From Anaerolineae bacterium (lineage in GTDB: Bacteria; Chloroflexota; Anaerolineae; Aggregatilineales; Phototrophicaceae), in contig JAJECX010000042.1 of the NCBI GenBank assembly GCA_022821805.1, positions 1 to 64,000 on the forward strand: a stretch of DNA of 64,000 bases. Reading direction: 5' to 3'. The position numbers were made by a program, and so were the translations under genes. Positions within the stretch are counted from its first letter, which is position 1; every line of letters starts with the position of its first letter. Below the pieces are notes generated by a model that had not been told where the DNA came from, searched no databases, and saw nothing but the letters and a program-made list of their open reading frames with translations. Below are positions 51,730 to 60,352 of the stretch, in pieces.

Positions 51730-53331
51730 TTAGCCCCCGTATCCAATTTCCAGAAACTGATTGACGGCGACATCCTTTAGCGTCTCTTCGACGCCATTGG
51801 GCCAGCGAATCATCACCTCGTTGATGCGCGCCTTGCCCAAGCCGAAGTGCAGCGCGGTATCGTTGCCCGCGCCCAGGCTGGAGCCGCATTTCACCTCTTG
51901 CAGCAAGGTCCGCCCGTCATCGGTTGTGAGGTATACGCGCGCGCCGATAGCATCGCGGTTGATGTCGCCGCCGCCCGCTAGACGGATGTTGATCCAGTTG
52001 TTGCCTCTGCCTTCCGCGCCAGTGTTGCGATAAAGCGCGTAGCCTTCGTTCCAGTTCCCCAGCACAAAATCGAGAAAGCCATCGCGGTCGTAATCGGCGT
52101 AAGCCAAGCCCATGCTCGGCTTGAGATCGGTCAGCCATTCCGGCGGTGTTACATCGTCAAAGGCGCCATCGCCGCGATTCCTAAATAGAAAATCGCGATA
52201 CTCGAACATCATGCCTTCGGGACCGGACTCGATATCAAACTGGATGAATTCGGTGGCGGTGAGGATGAGATCAAGCCAACTGTCGTTGTTGTAGTCGAAG
52301 AAGATGGCGCCCCAGCCGACGGCGCTGCTGGGCCCGACGACGACGCCGGCTTCTTCAGCGACATCGATAAAGGCGCCATCGCCCTGGTTTTGCAGCAGCA
52401 CCATGCCGTTGACCATGTCGGAGAAATAGAAGTCCAGGTCGAGGTCGTTGTCGTAATCGCCAACAGCCAAGCCCATGCCGTGAATGAATGTGCGCGCGCC
52501 CGCTTCGATAGAGACATCGCGAAAGCACCAGCCACGACAGCCGGGACCATCGTTGCGCCAGAGGATATTGCCCAGCATATTCTTGAATTGATCGTTTACA
52601 ACATAAATGTCCGGGTCGCCATCGTTATCGTAATCGGTGAAGCTGGCGCTGAAGCCGGCGCCCAGCAGCAGATCGTATTCCAGCAAATGCGTCACATCGA
52701 CAAAGGCGCCGTTTCCCTGATTGTGATAGAGCGTATCGCGCGCTGCGTCATGTTCGCGCGTGATGTTGGGGTCGCCGCATTCGGGAAAGCAGGACCAGTT
52801 GACGACGTATAGATCGAGGAAGCTGTCGCCATCAAAATCGCCCCAGGTCGCGGTGGCGCCCTTGCCGGCATCGCCCACGCCAGCCTGCTCGGTCACATCG
52901 GTGAATCCGCGCCCGCCTTCGTTGTGGAAGAGCGTATTGGGTCCATGGTTCAGCACGTAGAGGTCAAGCCAGCCATCGTTGTCGTAATCAGCCCAGACGG
53001 CGCCGCCGGTGTCCACATCGGCTAGGGCGACTTGTGGTGTCAAGTGAGAGACCGAAAATGTACCATCGCCATTGTTGCGGTAGAGCACACTGAGATCGCG
53101 ATTGCCAGTGACATAGAGATCGAGCCAGCCATCGCGGTCGTAGTCGCCCCAAGCTTGCCCGACGCCGAGGTAGCCGGTGATGAAGTCGTCATCAAACAGC
53201 TGCCAGTCACCGCTGTGAGTGGCGCTGATGCCAGCGGCTTCGCTGACGTCCGCAAATGGCGCGAGCTTTCCGATGCCAGTAAGAAATGTGATGCAAAGGA
53301 CCAGCAGGATGAGACGGGAAAAGAACTTCAT
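51730..53331 (-). CDS. Secreted FG-GAP/VCBS-repeat protein with ASPIC/UnbV C-terminal domain
   Basis: The signal peptide is KFFSRLILLVLCITFLTGIG. About seven propeller-type repeats follow with calcium-loop motifs such as DYDRDGWLDLYV, DYDNDGWLDLYVL and DFDGDSFLDLYVV. The ending NNWINIRLAGGGDINRDAIGARVYLTT...VMIRWPNGVEETL is the ASPIC/UnbV domain. Such proteins are extracellular and often bind integrin-like or carbohydrate partners; the exact role is unknown. The gene lies 49 bases upstream of the truncated permease gene on the same strand. Confidence 0.9.
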   Translation of the reverse strand: MKFFSRLILLVLCITFLTGIGKLAPFADVSEAAGISATHSGDWQLFDDDFITGYLGVGQAWGDYDRDGWLDLYVTGNRDLSVLYRNNGDGTFSVSHLTPQVALADVDTGGAVWADYDNDGWLDLYVLNHGPNTLFHNEGGRGFTDVTEQAGVGDAGKGATATWGDFDGDSFLDLYVVNWSCFPECGDPNITREHDAARDTLYHNQGNGAFVDVTHLLEYDLLLGAGFSASFTDYDNDGDPDIYVVNDQFKNMLGNILWRNDGPGCRGWCFRDVSIEAGARTFIHGMGLAVGDYDNDLDLDFYFSDMVNGMVLLQNQGDGAFIDVAEEAGVVVGPSSAVGWGAIFFDYNNDSWLDLILTATEFIQFDIESGPEGMMFEYRDFLFRNRGDGAFDDVTPPEWLTDLKPSMGLAYADYDRDGFLDFVLGNWNEGYALYRNTGAEGRGNNWINIRLAGGGDINRDAIGARVYLTTDDGRTLLQEVKCGSSLGAGNDTALHFGLGKARINEVMIRWPNGVEETLKDVAVNQFLEIGYGG

Positions 53332-53380
53332 GAGACGAAAATAAATGGCGCTTCCTGTGTCCCTGCCCTTGCGATGAAAA

Positions 53381-53791
53381 CTATCCCTTGACGCCGGTAG
53401 TGGCGATGCCTTCGACGAAGTAGCGCTGGCCGAAGATGAAGATGATCAAGACGGGGATAACCGCGATGGTCGCCACCGCCATCATCAGGTGCCATTCGGT
53501 GTTGCCGTAAGCGCCCTGATATTGGACGAGGCAAACCGGCAGCGTCTGTACATCGGGCGTGCGCAGGTAAAGCAAAGGACCGAAAAAGTTATTCCAGTTG
53601 CCGATGAAAGCGAAGATGGCGAGCGTCGCCAGCGCCGGCTTGGACAGCGGGATGAAGATTTGCAGCAGGATGCGCGCGTGCCCGGCGCCGTCAATCTTGG
53701 CGGCGTCCACCAGCTCTTCCGGAATCGTGAGGAAGAATTGACGCAGCAAGAATATGAAGAAGGGCCAACCGAACCAGGGCGGCACCATCAT
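53381..53791 (-). pseudogene. 5'-truncated ABC sugar permease (MalG-like C-terminal half)
   Basis: The 136 residues match only the second half of a MalG-type permease: WFGWPFFIFLLRQFFLTIP, EAA loop ELVDAAKIDGAGHARILLQIFIPLSKPAL and C-terminal QRYFVEGIATTGVKG. A full protein is about 280 residues, as in the copy at 43561. The N-terminal membrane segments are missing and no second permease or binding protein adjoins. The opening ATG overlaps the stop codon of the stalk-protein gene (ATGA), so the break is at the junction with that gene. A functional short protein is unlikely. Confidence 0.82.
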
Positions 53792-56079
53792 TTTGTACCT
53801 TCACACTCGATCAAGCCTCGGGCTTCCACGATAAACCATTGAGCCGCATCAACTTGCCTGCCATTGCGATATTGAATCCAAGACGTAATTTGCTTATCGC
53901 CAGGGTTACAGTTTCGCACCAATCTGGAAGCGGCTATGTGGCCGTTGCGCCTGGCTTCATCTGGGGTGCTGCCACCTGCTTCTACCCAAGCACCTTCATT
54001 AGTATATCTATACTTAATCGGCTCAGGTGTATTAGTTGGTATCGGGGGCCGATGCGTGTTCGTCGGTTTCGGCGTTTTGGTTTTTGTTGGTTTGGGTTTT
54101 GGCTTTTGAGTCGGCTTCTTCGTCGGTGTGAAGGTTGGCGTATCTGTCGGAGTATTCGTGAATGTTGGCGTGAACGAAGGCGTACTTGTCGCGGTTGGGG
54201 TTGGAGTGAAAGTCGGCGTATCCGTCGGGGTATTCGTGGGCGTAAATGTAGGCGTATTCGTAGGCGTGAATGTTGGCGTATTGGTCGGCGTGTTGGTCGG
54301 TGTATTCGTTGGCGTGGCAGTCGGTGTATTGGTAGGCGTATCTGTGGGTGTGAAAGTCGGGGTGTGCGTCGGCGTTGCCGTTGGCGTATCCGTCGGCAGC
54401 ACCGTCAACGGCAGCAAGGCGCTCCATTCGCCCGATTCTTCACAGGTTTCGCCATCCCCCACCGCCCGGACCTGGACTTCGTAAGGCGCGCCAACTTGCA
54501 GTTCAGCAAATTGGTAAGCGCGCTGCGCAGCGGAAAGCGTCGTCGACAGCCAGTCGCCGCCCGCCATTCGCCATCGCAGCTGATAGCCAATGGCGCCCTC
54601 AACCGCATCCCATCCGACGACAAAATCGGATAGTGGTTGAAGATTCGCCGGCCTCGGCAGTATACATAGCGGAATCGCAGTATCCGTTGCAGTTGGCGGT
54701 GTGGTCGATGTTGCCGTAGAAGTCGGCGTTGCGGTATGGGTTGCCGTTTCTGTCGGCGTGTTCGTCGCCGTTGAGGTCGCCGTTTCGGTTGCCGTTGGCG
54801 TTTCAGTATGCGTCGCTTCCTCCGTTGGCGTCGGCGTATTTGTCGGAATTGGCGCGTGGGTAGAAGTAGCGACCGGTTCTGCTTCTAGCTGCAAGAAGCC
54901 AGTCCACTCTCCCCGTTTTACATAGATCTCTCCATCGCCAAGCGCCCGCACCTTGACCATGACTGTCACGTCTGCTGCTATTCCCACAAGCGTATATTCG
55001 AGCTGACTTGCCGCAACCGAGACCGTATCGCGTGAGCCGTCCGGCAACTCCCAGCGCACACGGTAGCTTGCCGCTCCTTCCACCGCGTCCCAAGCGATAG
55101 TTCTCGGCCCAATCTGTCTCAGGTTCTCCGGCGCTGGCAGATTGATAGGCTCTGATGGCAAAGTGACCGTCGCTGTATGGGTAGCGGTGTTCGTCGACGT
55201 GTGCGTAGCCGTCGCGGTTGCAGTATTGGTCGTGGTGGCTGTTGGCTTGTTTGTTGCGGTAGAAGTTGGGGTGTTCGTGGCTGTATACGTAGCTGTCGAA
55301 GTTGCAGTAACAGTAGCCGCAGCTGTGGGCGGCAGCGTATTCGTGGCGGTTGGCTCAGGTGTCACAGTTGCTGTTGGCATTGGCGTTGGCGAGGCAGCTG
55401 GCGGCTGCGCCAGTTGGACGAACGAACTCCATCGACTCTTGCTTTCGTAACGTTGTCCATCGCCCAATGCTTGCACGGATACTCGGTAGGTCGCACCTGC
55501 TATCAAGCTGGAAAAGGTAAATTGAGTTTGTGGCGCGTCCACGGTCACTTCGCGATTCTTGCCAGCCCCAGACAATAGTAATTTGTATGCGATAGCGCCT
55601 GAAACAGCCTCCCAAGCGACGGAGTCAGTTGAAATTGGCCGAAGGATTGGCGTTCGCAAGCCGCGAAGAATCACGCGAGTTGCGGTCGCCGTTGGCGTAG
55701 CGGTGGGTGTATTCGTCGGTGTTGCAGTGGGAAAAGGGCGAGTTATTACTGTGAAATTAGTCCAGCGGCTGTCCTGATATTCCGCGCTGTCGCCTGAAAC
55801 TGCTTGTACTTTCACATAATAGAGCTCGCCGTAATGAAACCCGCTCATATCGAATCTGTTAGGAGTCACCTCTTCTAGGATGTAACGCAATCTCGCGGCT
55901 GCTCTCACCCACTCGACGCGATAGCCGCTTGCGCCTGCGACTGCGTTCCAGACGACCGCATCGTTTTCGACGCGGATATTCTGTGGCCGCGGGAGCTGCC
56001 GCTGAGCTTGGGCAGACGGTGCAAAAAAGATAGACATCATCGCCACCAGCAGCGCGCATTGCAAAATCTTGTGACTCAT
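53788..56079 (-). CDS. Secreted protein with four FnIII-like modules on Thr/Pro stalks
   Basis: A 763-residue protein beginning with a signal peptide ([24 protein letters not shown]). Four related beta-sandwich modules follow, each opening LPxPxNL..(W)(D/E)AV.GA..Y, for example [19 protein letters not shown] and [20 protein letters not shown]. They are joined by Thr/Pro/Ala stalks of growing length. After the longest stalk comes a basic TKTKTPKPT segment and a novel 76-residue C-terminal domain with two cysteines. No LPxTG or anchor is visible. The ATG at 56079 has GGGGC upstream; the ORF track adds 51 codons. It is probably an adhesive or display protein; function unknown. Confidence 0.85.
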   Translation of the reverse strand: MSHKILQCALLVAMMSIFFAPSAQAQRQLPRPQNIRVENDAVVWNAVAGASGYRVEWVRAAARLRYILEEVTPNRFDMSGFHYGELYYVKVQAVSGDSAEYQDSRWTNFTVITRPFPTATPTNTPTATPTATATRVILRGLRTPILRPISTDSVAWEAVSGAIAYKLLLSGAGKNREVTVDAPQTQFTFSSLIAGATYRVSVQALGDGQRYESKSRWSSFVQLAQPPAASPTPMPTATVTPEPTATNTLPPTAAATVTATSTATYTATNTPTSTATNKPTATTTNTATATATHTSTNTATHTATVTLPSEPINLPAPENLRQIGPRTIAWDAVEGAASYRVRWELPDGSRDTVSVAASQLEYTLVGIAADVTVMVKVRALGDGEIYVKRGEWTGFLQLEAEPVATSTHAPIPTNTPTPTEEATHTETPTATETATSTATNTPTETATHTATPTSTATSTTPPTATDTAIPLCILPRPANLQPLSDFVVGWDAVEGAIGYQLRWRMAGGDWLSTTLSAAQRAYQFAELQVGAPYEVQVRAVGDGETCEESGEWSALLPLTVLPTDTPTATPTHTPTFTPTDTPTNTPTATPTNTPTNTPTNTPTFTPTNTPTFTPTNTPTDTPTFTPTPTATSTPSFTPTFTNTPTDTPTFTPTKKPTQKPKPKPTKTKTPKPTNTHRPPIPTNTPEPIKYRYTNEGAWVEAGGSTPDEARRNGHIAASRLVRNCNPGDKQITSWIQYRNGRQVDAAQWFIVEARGLIECEGTK
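54019..54396 (-). repeat. Longest TPT-coding tandem repeat
   Basis: Within the stalk-protein gene, six-base to twelve-base units coding (N/D/F)TPT repeat for about 380 bases. Shorter repeats of the same kind lie at about 54670-54880, 55145-55410 and 55665-55740. Such arrays can change length by slippage. Confidence 0.85.
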
Positions 56080-56253
56080 ATTGCCCCGTTCCACCAGCCA
56101 GAAGGTTGAAATGTTGACAGTAAATCCACTGATCGCCAAAGCATGGTAATTTACTAAATTGCCAAAAATAAGGAAAGGTGAGATATGCGGTGCGCCGAGG
56201 CAACTGATGTGCGGCTTGCTGCCCGAATTCAACAGTCATAGCACGGCAAATCT

Positions 56254-56282
56254 TTGATTTTGAAAGGTCGTGTGTGTAGAAT
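56254..56282 (+). promoter_or_regulatory. Promoter of the GroEL-like gene (TTGATT-N17-TAGAAT)
   Basis: The -35 TTGATT (56254-56259) and -10 TAGAAT (56277-56282) are 17 bases apart. The predicted start is near 56289, leaving a leader of about 113 bases. A second TATAAT at 56369 has no well-placed -35. The 56080-56401 gap is the shared upstream region of two divergent genes and holds no ORF. Confidence 0.6.
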
Positions 56283-56299
56283 GAACTGCTTCAGAGCGC

Positions 56300-56319
56300 A
56301 TCAAACTCAAGCGTTTGAT
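56300..56319. promoter_or_regulatory. Operator-like inverted repeat just downstream of the predicted start
   Basis: ATCAAAC-TCAAGC-GTTTGAT is a perfect seven-base inverted repeat. It lies 10-30 bases after the predicted transcription start of the GroEL-like gene. It is not the CIRCE element (TTAGCACTC) that HrcA binds at true groE operons. Confidence 0.55.
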
Positions 56320-56401
56320 CGCAAATGAGCCGGCGTAAGTTGACGTTTTCACCGCTAATTTCTGTGAATATAATGGTCAGATGAGCGCAATTCGCTAAGC
56401 C

Positions 56402-58009
56402 ATGCCACGACCCAAAGTCATTCATCCGCCGCAGACGCAGCAAGCGCTGCAACGCGGAATCACGACGCTTGTAGGAGCCATAGCGCCGACGCTGGGACCG
56501 ACCCCGCGCCGCTCCATTGCGCAGAACCAAACCAAGTTCGAACTCTTGGATGATGGCGGCCTGATCGCCCGGCGCATAATAGCGCTGCCCGAACAAGAAG
56601 ACGATGTCGGGGCGATGCTGCTGCGGCAAGCGCTCTGGGCTGTGCATCAGCATGTCGGTGATGGCGCCGCCACCACCGCGGTCCTCTACGAGAGAATCTA
56701 CAATGAAGGCTTGCGCTTCATCGCCGCTGGCGCCGACCCTATGCGGCTGCGCGCTCGCTTGATGGAACTGCTTCCGCATCTCAGCGAGCGATTGCTGGCG
56801 GAAGCGCGCCCGCTTAGCGGTGAAGCGGAATTGCAGGCGCTTGCCTTCTCCGTCTGCTATGACGAGGAGATGGCATCGGTCCTAGGCGAAATCATCAGCG
56901 CCATCGGTCAGTACGGGCAGGTTGATGTTCGCGCCGGACACGGACGGAGCCTGGAATACAACTATGTCGATGGCAGCTACTGGCGTGGCGGCGTCCAATC
57001 CAAAGAGATGCTGCGCGGCTTCCAGCGGGGGGTCGTCGAAATGCATGACGCGGCCATTTTGGTAACCGATATGGACATTGAAGAACCGCGCGAGCTGGTG
57101 CCGCTGATGAGCCTGGCGCTGCGCTGCAGCATCAAAAACTTGCTGCTGGTGGTGGCTTCAATCTCGGAGACGGGACTCTCAGTGGCGCTCGACGATCGCT
57201 TGAAAGACAAAATCAGGACCATCGTCGTCAAAATTGATGAATTCCATCCCGGCGAATTAAGCATATTGCAGGAGGATATTGCGCTTTTGACAGGCGCGAA
57301 GCCTTTGCTGCAGCAGGCGGGCGAATCGCTGGAGGACGTCCAACAGGACAACTTCGGCGCGGCGCGCTGGGTCTGGGCTGACGATAAGAACTTCGGCTTC
57401 GCCAGCGGCAAATGCGATCCGCAGATTTTGCGCAAGCGAGTACGGCGCCTGCGAGCGGCATACGCAAAAGCGGAAGATGACGATGATCGCCGGCGCCTGC
57501 TGGAGCGGCTCGGGCGATTAAACGGCGGGCTGGCGACGGTATACGTTGGCGGCATCGCCGAAGACGAAATCAGGGGGCGCAAAGAGTTGGCGGAACGAAC
57601 TTTGCGCGCCTTGCGACGCGCCATCAGCGACGGCGTGATACCCGGAGGCGGGATCGCGCTGCTGCGCTGCCGCGATCAACTGCTGGCGGAAGCCCAAGCG
57701 CAAGACGAATTGGAGAGCCGCGCCGCCCGTCTAATCATGGCGTCTGCGGCTGAAGCGCCGATTCGCCAACTGCTGGCGAACGCCGGTTATGACCCGAGCG
57801 AAGCGCTGGCGCGACTGGGGCAAGATGGCGCTGAATTTGGCTTCGACGTGATGGCGGACGCGATCGTCGATGTAGCTAAAGCCGGCATCGTGGATGTGGC
57901 GCAGGTTCAACTTGAGGCGCTGCAACGCGCCGTTTCCAGCGCCGCCCTCGCTTTGACCATTGATGTGCTCGTGCTGCACCGCGAGCCGGAAACGATGACG
58001 GATCCTTAG
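56402..58009 (+). CDS. Divergent GroEL-like (Cpn60/TCP-1) protein
   Basis: A 535-residue chaperonin-fold protein. ATP-site elements remain: LGPTPRRSIAQ replaces LGPKGRN, GDGAATTAVL matches GDGTTTATVL, and GVIPGGGIALLR matches GVVAGGGVALIR. The catalytic base Asp398 of E. coli GroEL (in VEDAL) is Arg399 here (AERTL), so ATP hydrolysis is probably lost. The C-terminal GGM repeat is absent. No groES precedes it and no CIRCE lies upstream, so it is not the housekeeping GroEL. The Asp-box propeller gene starts one base after its stop. Its own role is unknown. Confidence 0.87.
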   Translation: MPRPKVIHPPQTQQALQRGITTLVGAIAPTLGPTPRRSIAQNQTKFELLDDGGLIARRIIALPEQEDDVGAMLLRQALWAVHQHVGDGAATTAVLYERIYNEGLRFIAAGADPMRLRARLMELLPHLSERLLAEARPLSGEAELQALAFSVCYDEEMASVLGEIISAIGQYGQVDVRAGHGRSLEYNYVDGSYWRGGVQSKEMLRGFQRGVVEMHDAAILVTDMDIEEPRELVPLMSLALRCSIKNLLLVVASISETGLSVALDDRLKDKIRTIVVKIDEFHPGELSILQEDIALLTGAKPLLQQAGESLEDVQQDNFGAARWVWADDKNFGFASGKCDPQILRKRVRRLRAAYAKAEDDDDRRRLLERLGRLNGGLATVYVGGIAEDEIRGRKELAERTLRALRRAISDGVIPGGGIALLRCRDQLLAEAQAQDELESRAARLIMASAAEAPIRQLLANAGYDPSEALARLGQDGAEFGFDVMADAIVDVAKAGIVDVAQVQLEALQRAVSSAALALTIDVLVLHREPETMTDP

Positions 58010-58010
58010 C

Positions 58011-58871
58011 ATGGCTGCGGTCGAGACGATTGAAAGAACCAATAGCCTGCTGGCGGCGGGAGAGGCCGTCTACGCTGCCAAGCAGTCGGGACTGTATCGA
58101 ATTGGCGCCGGCGGTGAAGAGCGGAACCTCTATCAGTCGTGGCTGCCCGATCAAGATCTGCCCACCCTTGCGATCGCAAATGCGGGTAATTTGCTGCTGG
58201 CTGGCATCAATGGCGGTGTCGCCCGCTCCGAAGATGGCGGGCGCAGCTGGGAAGCGCGTCAGTTTCGCGAGCCGGCGCCGCTGGTTACCTGCCTGGCGCT
58301 CTCACCTTGCTTTGAGGACGATGGCTGCGCGCTGGCCGGCGCCTTTGAAGATGGCGCCTTCCGCTCGACCGATGGCGGCGAGACTTGGCGCGCGGTAAAT
58401 CACGGTCTGTTCGATCACAGCATCTATGCGCTGGCTCTTTCGCCGCATTTCACCGCTGATGGCATCGCTTATGTCGGCACGGGAAGCGGTATATACCGCA
58501 GCGAAAACGGGGGCCGCCTCTGGTGGGATTTGACCATGCCCGCTGGCGACGAAACGGTGCTGAGCCTGGACTTAGCGGAAAGTGGCGCGCTCTATGCCGG
58601 CTGCGAGACGCGCGGGCTGCTGCGCTTAAGCGACGCCGGCGAAAGCTGGGAGACGCTGCTCGAGACAGACGGCGCGGTGAACGGCGTGTTGCTGACGGCT
58701 AGCGGCGCTATCGTCGCGCAGGTGGATGATGGCGCGCTGATTTCGCGAGATGAAGGCGCGAGCTGGAGCGAAGTAGAGGCGGCTAACGTGGACTGCATGG
58801 CGCTAAACGCTGAGGGCAATATGCTGCTGGCGGCGATGGCGGATGGGAGAATCAAAGGACTGAAACTTTGA
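58011..58871 (+). CDS. Asp-box (sialidase/YCF48-like) beta-propeller protein
   Basis: 286 residues with at least five Asp-box motifs (SxDxGxxW): SEDGGRSWEAR, STDGGETWRAV, SENGGRLWWDL, SDAGESWETL, SRDEGASWSEV. These mark a beta-propeller of the type in sialidases, YCF48/HCF136 and exo-xyloglucanases. No signal peptide and no sialidase RIP motif are seen, so an enzymatic role is not supported. It begins one base after the GroEL-like gene, so both are made together. YCF48 proteins act as assembly factors, which makes a joint folding role thinkable, but there is no direct evidence. Confidence 0.8.
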   Translation: MAAVETIERTNSLLAAGEAVYAAKQSGLYRIGAGGEERNLYQSWLPDQDLPTLAIANAGNLLLAGINGGVARSEDGGRSWEARQFREPAPLVTCLALSPCFEDDGCALAGAFEDGAFRSTDGGETWRAVNHGLFDHSIYALALSPHFTADGIAYVGTGSGIYRSENGGRLWWDLTMPAGDETVLSLDLAESGALYAGCETRGLLRLSDAGESWETLLETDGAVNGVLLTASGAIVAQVDDGALISRDEGASWSEVEAANVDCMALNAEGNMLLAAMADGRIKGLKL

Positions 58872-58960
58872 CGCCTTTACCGTACTTCCTTGTGTAAACG
58901 GGCGACCAGATTGGTCGCCTCTACATTGTTGGCTATACCGGGGAAAAGAGGAAATCGAAA

Positions 58961-60352
58961 ATGACATTTGAACCAACACTCGAATCTGTCAGAACGCATG
59001 AAGTACCCGACTGGTATCACAACGCCAAGTTGGGCATCTTCATCCACTGGGGGCTCTATTCAGTGCCGGCTTGGGCGCCTCACGGCGGCGATATCGGCGA
59101 GGTTTTCCAGAGCGGCGACCTGAGCGCCTGGTTCAGCAACAATTCATACGCCGAGTGGTATCTGAATACCCTGAAGTTTGAAGGCAGCCCGACGCGCGCT
59201 TGGCACAACAAACATTATGGAAGCGGCTTCCACTACGATGACTTCGCCGCTGGCTTCAATTCGGCGCTAAGGCGCTGGAATCCAGCCGACATGGCGGCGC
59301 TCTTCAGCGAGGTCAATGCGCGTTATGTCGTCTTGACCACCAAGCATCACGACGGCTTCACGCTTTGGAACAGCGATATCCCGTGCCCGCGCAAGCGAAA
59401 CTATCATACACTGCGCGATGTCGTCGGCGAGCTGACTGATGCCGTCCGCGATCAAGGCATGCGCATGGCGCTCTATTATTCCGGCGGGTTGGATTGGGCC
59501 TTTAACGAGACGCGTATCGAGGATGTCGCTGATGTCTGGGGCACAATCGTGCAGTCGTCCGAATTCGTTGAGTATTCGGTCGCGCATTGGAAAGAACTGA
59601 TCGACCGCTACCAGCCCTCGATTATGTGGAATGATATCGGCTACCCGGCGGCGGCCGACCTGGGCGAGCTATTCGCCTATTATTACAACAATGTGTCCGA
59701 TGGCGTGATCAACGACCGCTTCACGCAGTCGCGCGATCAGCGGCCCAAAGCGGGCGAAAAGCTGACCGTGCCGCGCGGTCCGCATTTCGATTACATCACC
59801 CCCGAATACGCCACCTTCGACGAGATTCAGGATGTGAAATGGGAATGCTGCCGCGGCATCGGGCACAGCTTCGGCTACAACCGGGCGGAGGGCGATGAGC
59901 AGTTGCTGGCGGAAGACGAGCTGATCCACATGTTCGTCGATATCGTCAGCAAGAATGGCAATCTGCTGCTGAACGTCGGTCCGATGGCCGATGGAGCGAT
60001 CCCGCAAAACCAGGCGGACCGCCTTCGCGCGCTGGGTCGCTGGCTGGATCGCAACGGCGAGGCGGTATTCGACACGCGCCCCTGGCAGCGCGCCGATGGA
60101 AAGACGAGTCAGGGCTTGGACCTGCGTTTCACATCAAATGAATACGCTGTTTACGTCACGCTGCTGGGCGGGCCAAGCGAGAGCGAGCTCCGCATTGAAG
60201 GGCTGGAGGCGCCCGCCAGCGCCGATGTTCAATTGCTGGGGCGGGAAGGCGACTTGAAGTGGGGGCAGGATGGCGCCGACATGGTGATACAACTGCCGGA
60301 CTTGCCCGAGGCGTCGGCGCATTCGCTGCGGATTCAGGGCATAGGTGGCTAG
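58961..60352 (+). CDS. GH29 alpha-L-fucosidase-like enzyme (copy 2)
   Basis: 463 residues: LGIFIHWGLYSVPAWAPHGGD at the start, VVLTTKHHDGFTLWNSD, GMRMALYYSGGLDWAF, probable nucleophile in PSIMWNDIGYP and WECCRGIGHSFGYNRAEGDE further on. It carries a C-terminal beta-domain. No signal peptide. The ATG has GAGG eight bases upstream. The MFS gene begins before this stop codon (8-base overlap), so fucosidase and transporter are translationally coupled. Confidence 0.93.
   Translation: MTFEPTLESVRTHEVPDWYHNAKLGIFIHWGLYSVPAWAPHGGDIGEVFQSGDLSAWFSNNSYAEWYLNTLKFEGSPTRAWHNKHYGSGFHYDDFAAGFNSALRRWNPADMAALFSEVNARYVVLTTKHHDGFTLWNSDIPCPRKRNYHTLRDVVGELTDAVRDQGMRMALYYSGGLDWAFNETRIEDVADVWGTIVQSSEFVEYSVAHWKELIDRYQPSIMWNDIGYPAAADLGELFAYYYNNVSDGVINDRFTQSRDQRPKAGEKLTVPRGPHFDYITPEYATFDEIQDVKWECCRGIGHSFGYNRAEGDEQLLAEDELIHMFVDIVSKNGNLLLNVGPMADGAIPQNQADRLRALGRWLDRNGEAVFDTRPWQRADGKTSQGLDLRFTSNEYAVYVTLLGGPSESELRIEGLEAPASADVQLLGREGDLKWGQDGADMVIQLPDLPEASAHSLRIQGIGG

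Noticed and set aside
54128-54484. GVxVGV-repeat plus-strand ORFs opposite the TPT stalk
   Set aside because: They are the reverse-strand reading of the Thr/Pro repeat; the minus-strand product has a signal peptide and folded modules.
54019-55740. Repeated DNA considered as a CRISPR array
   Set aside because: Units are 6-12 bases, contiguous and coding, with no unique spacers and no cas genes nearby.
56339-56374. TTGACG...TATAAT as the main promoter of the GroEL-like gene
   Set aside because: The spacer is 23 bases, too long for a sigma-70 promoter; the pair at 56254-56282 has a 17-base spacer.
56402-58009. Housekeeping groEL
   Set aside because: Key motifs are altered, D398 is replaced, the GGM tail is absent, and neither groES nor CIRCE is present.
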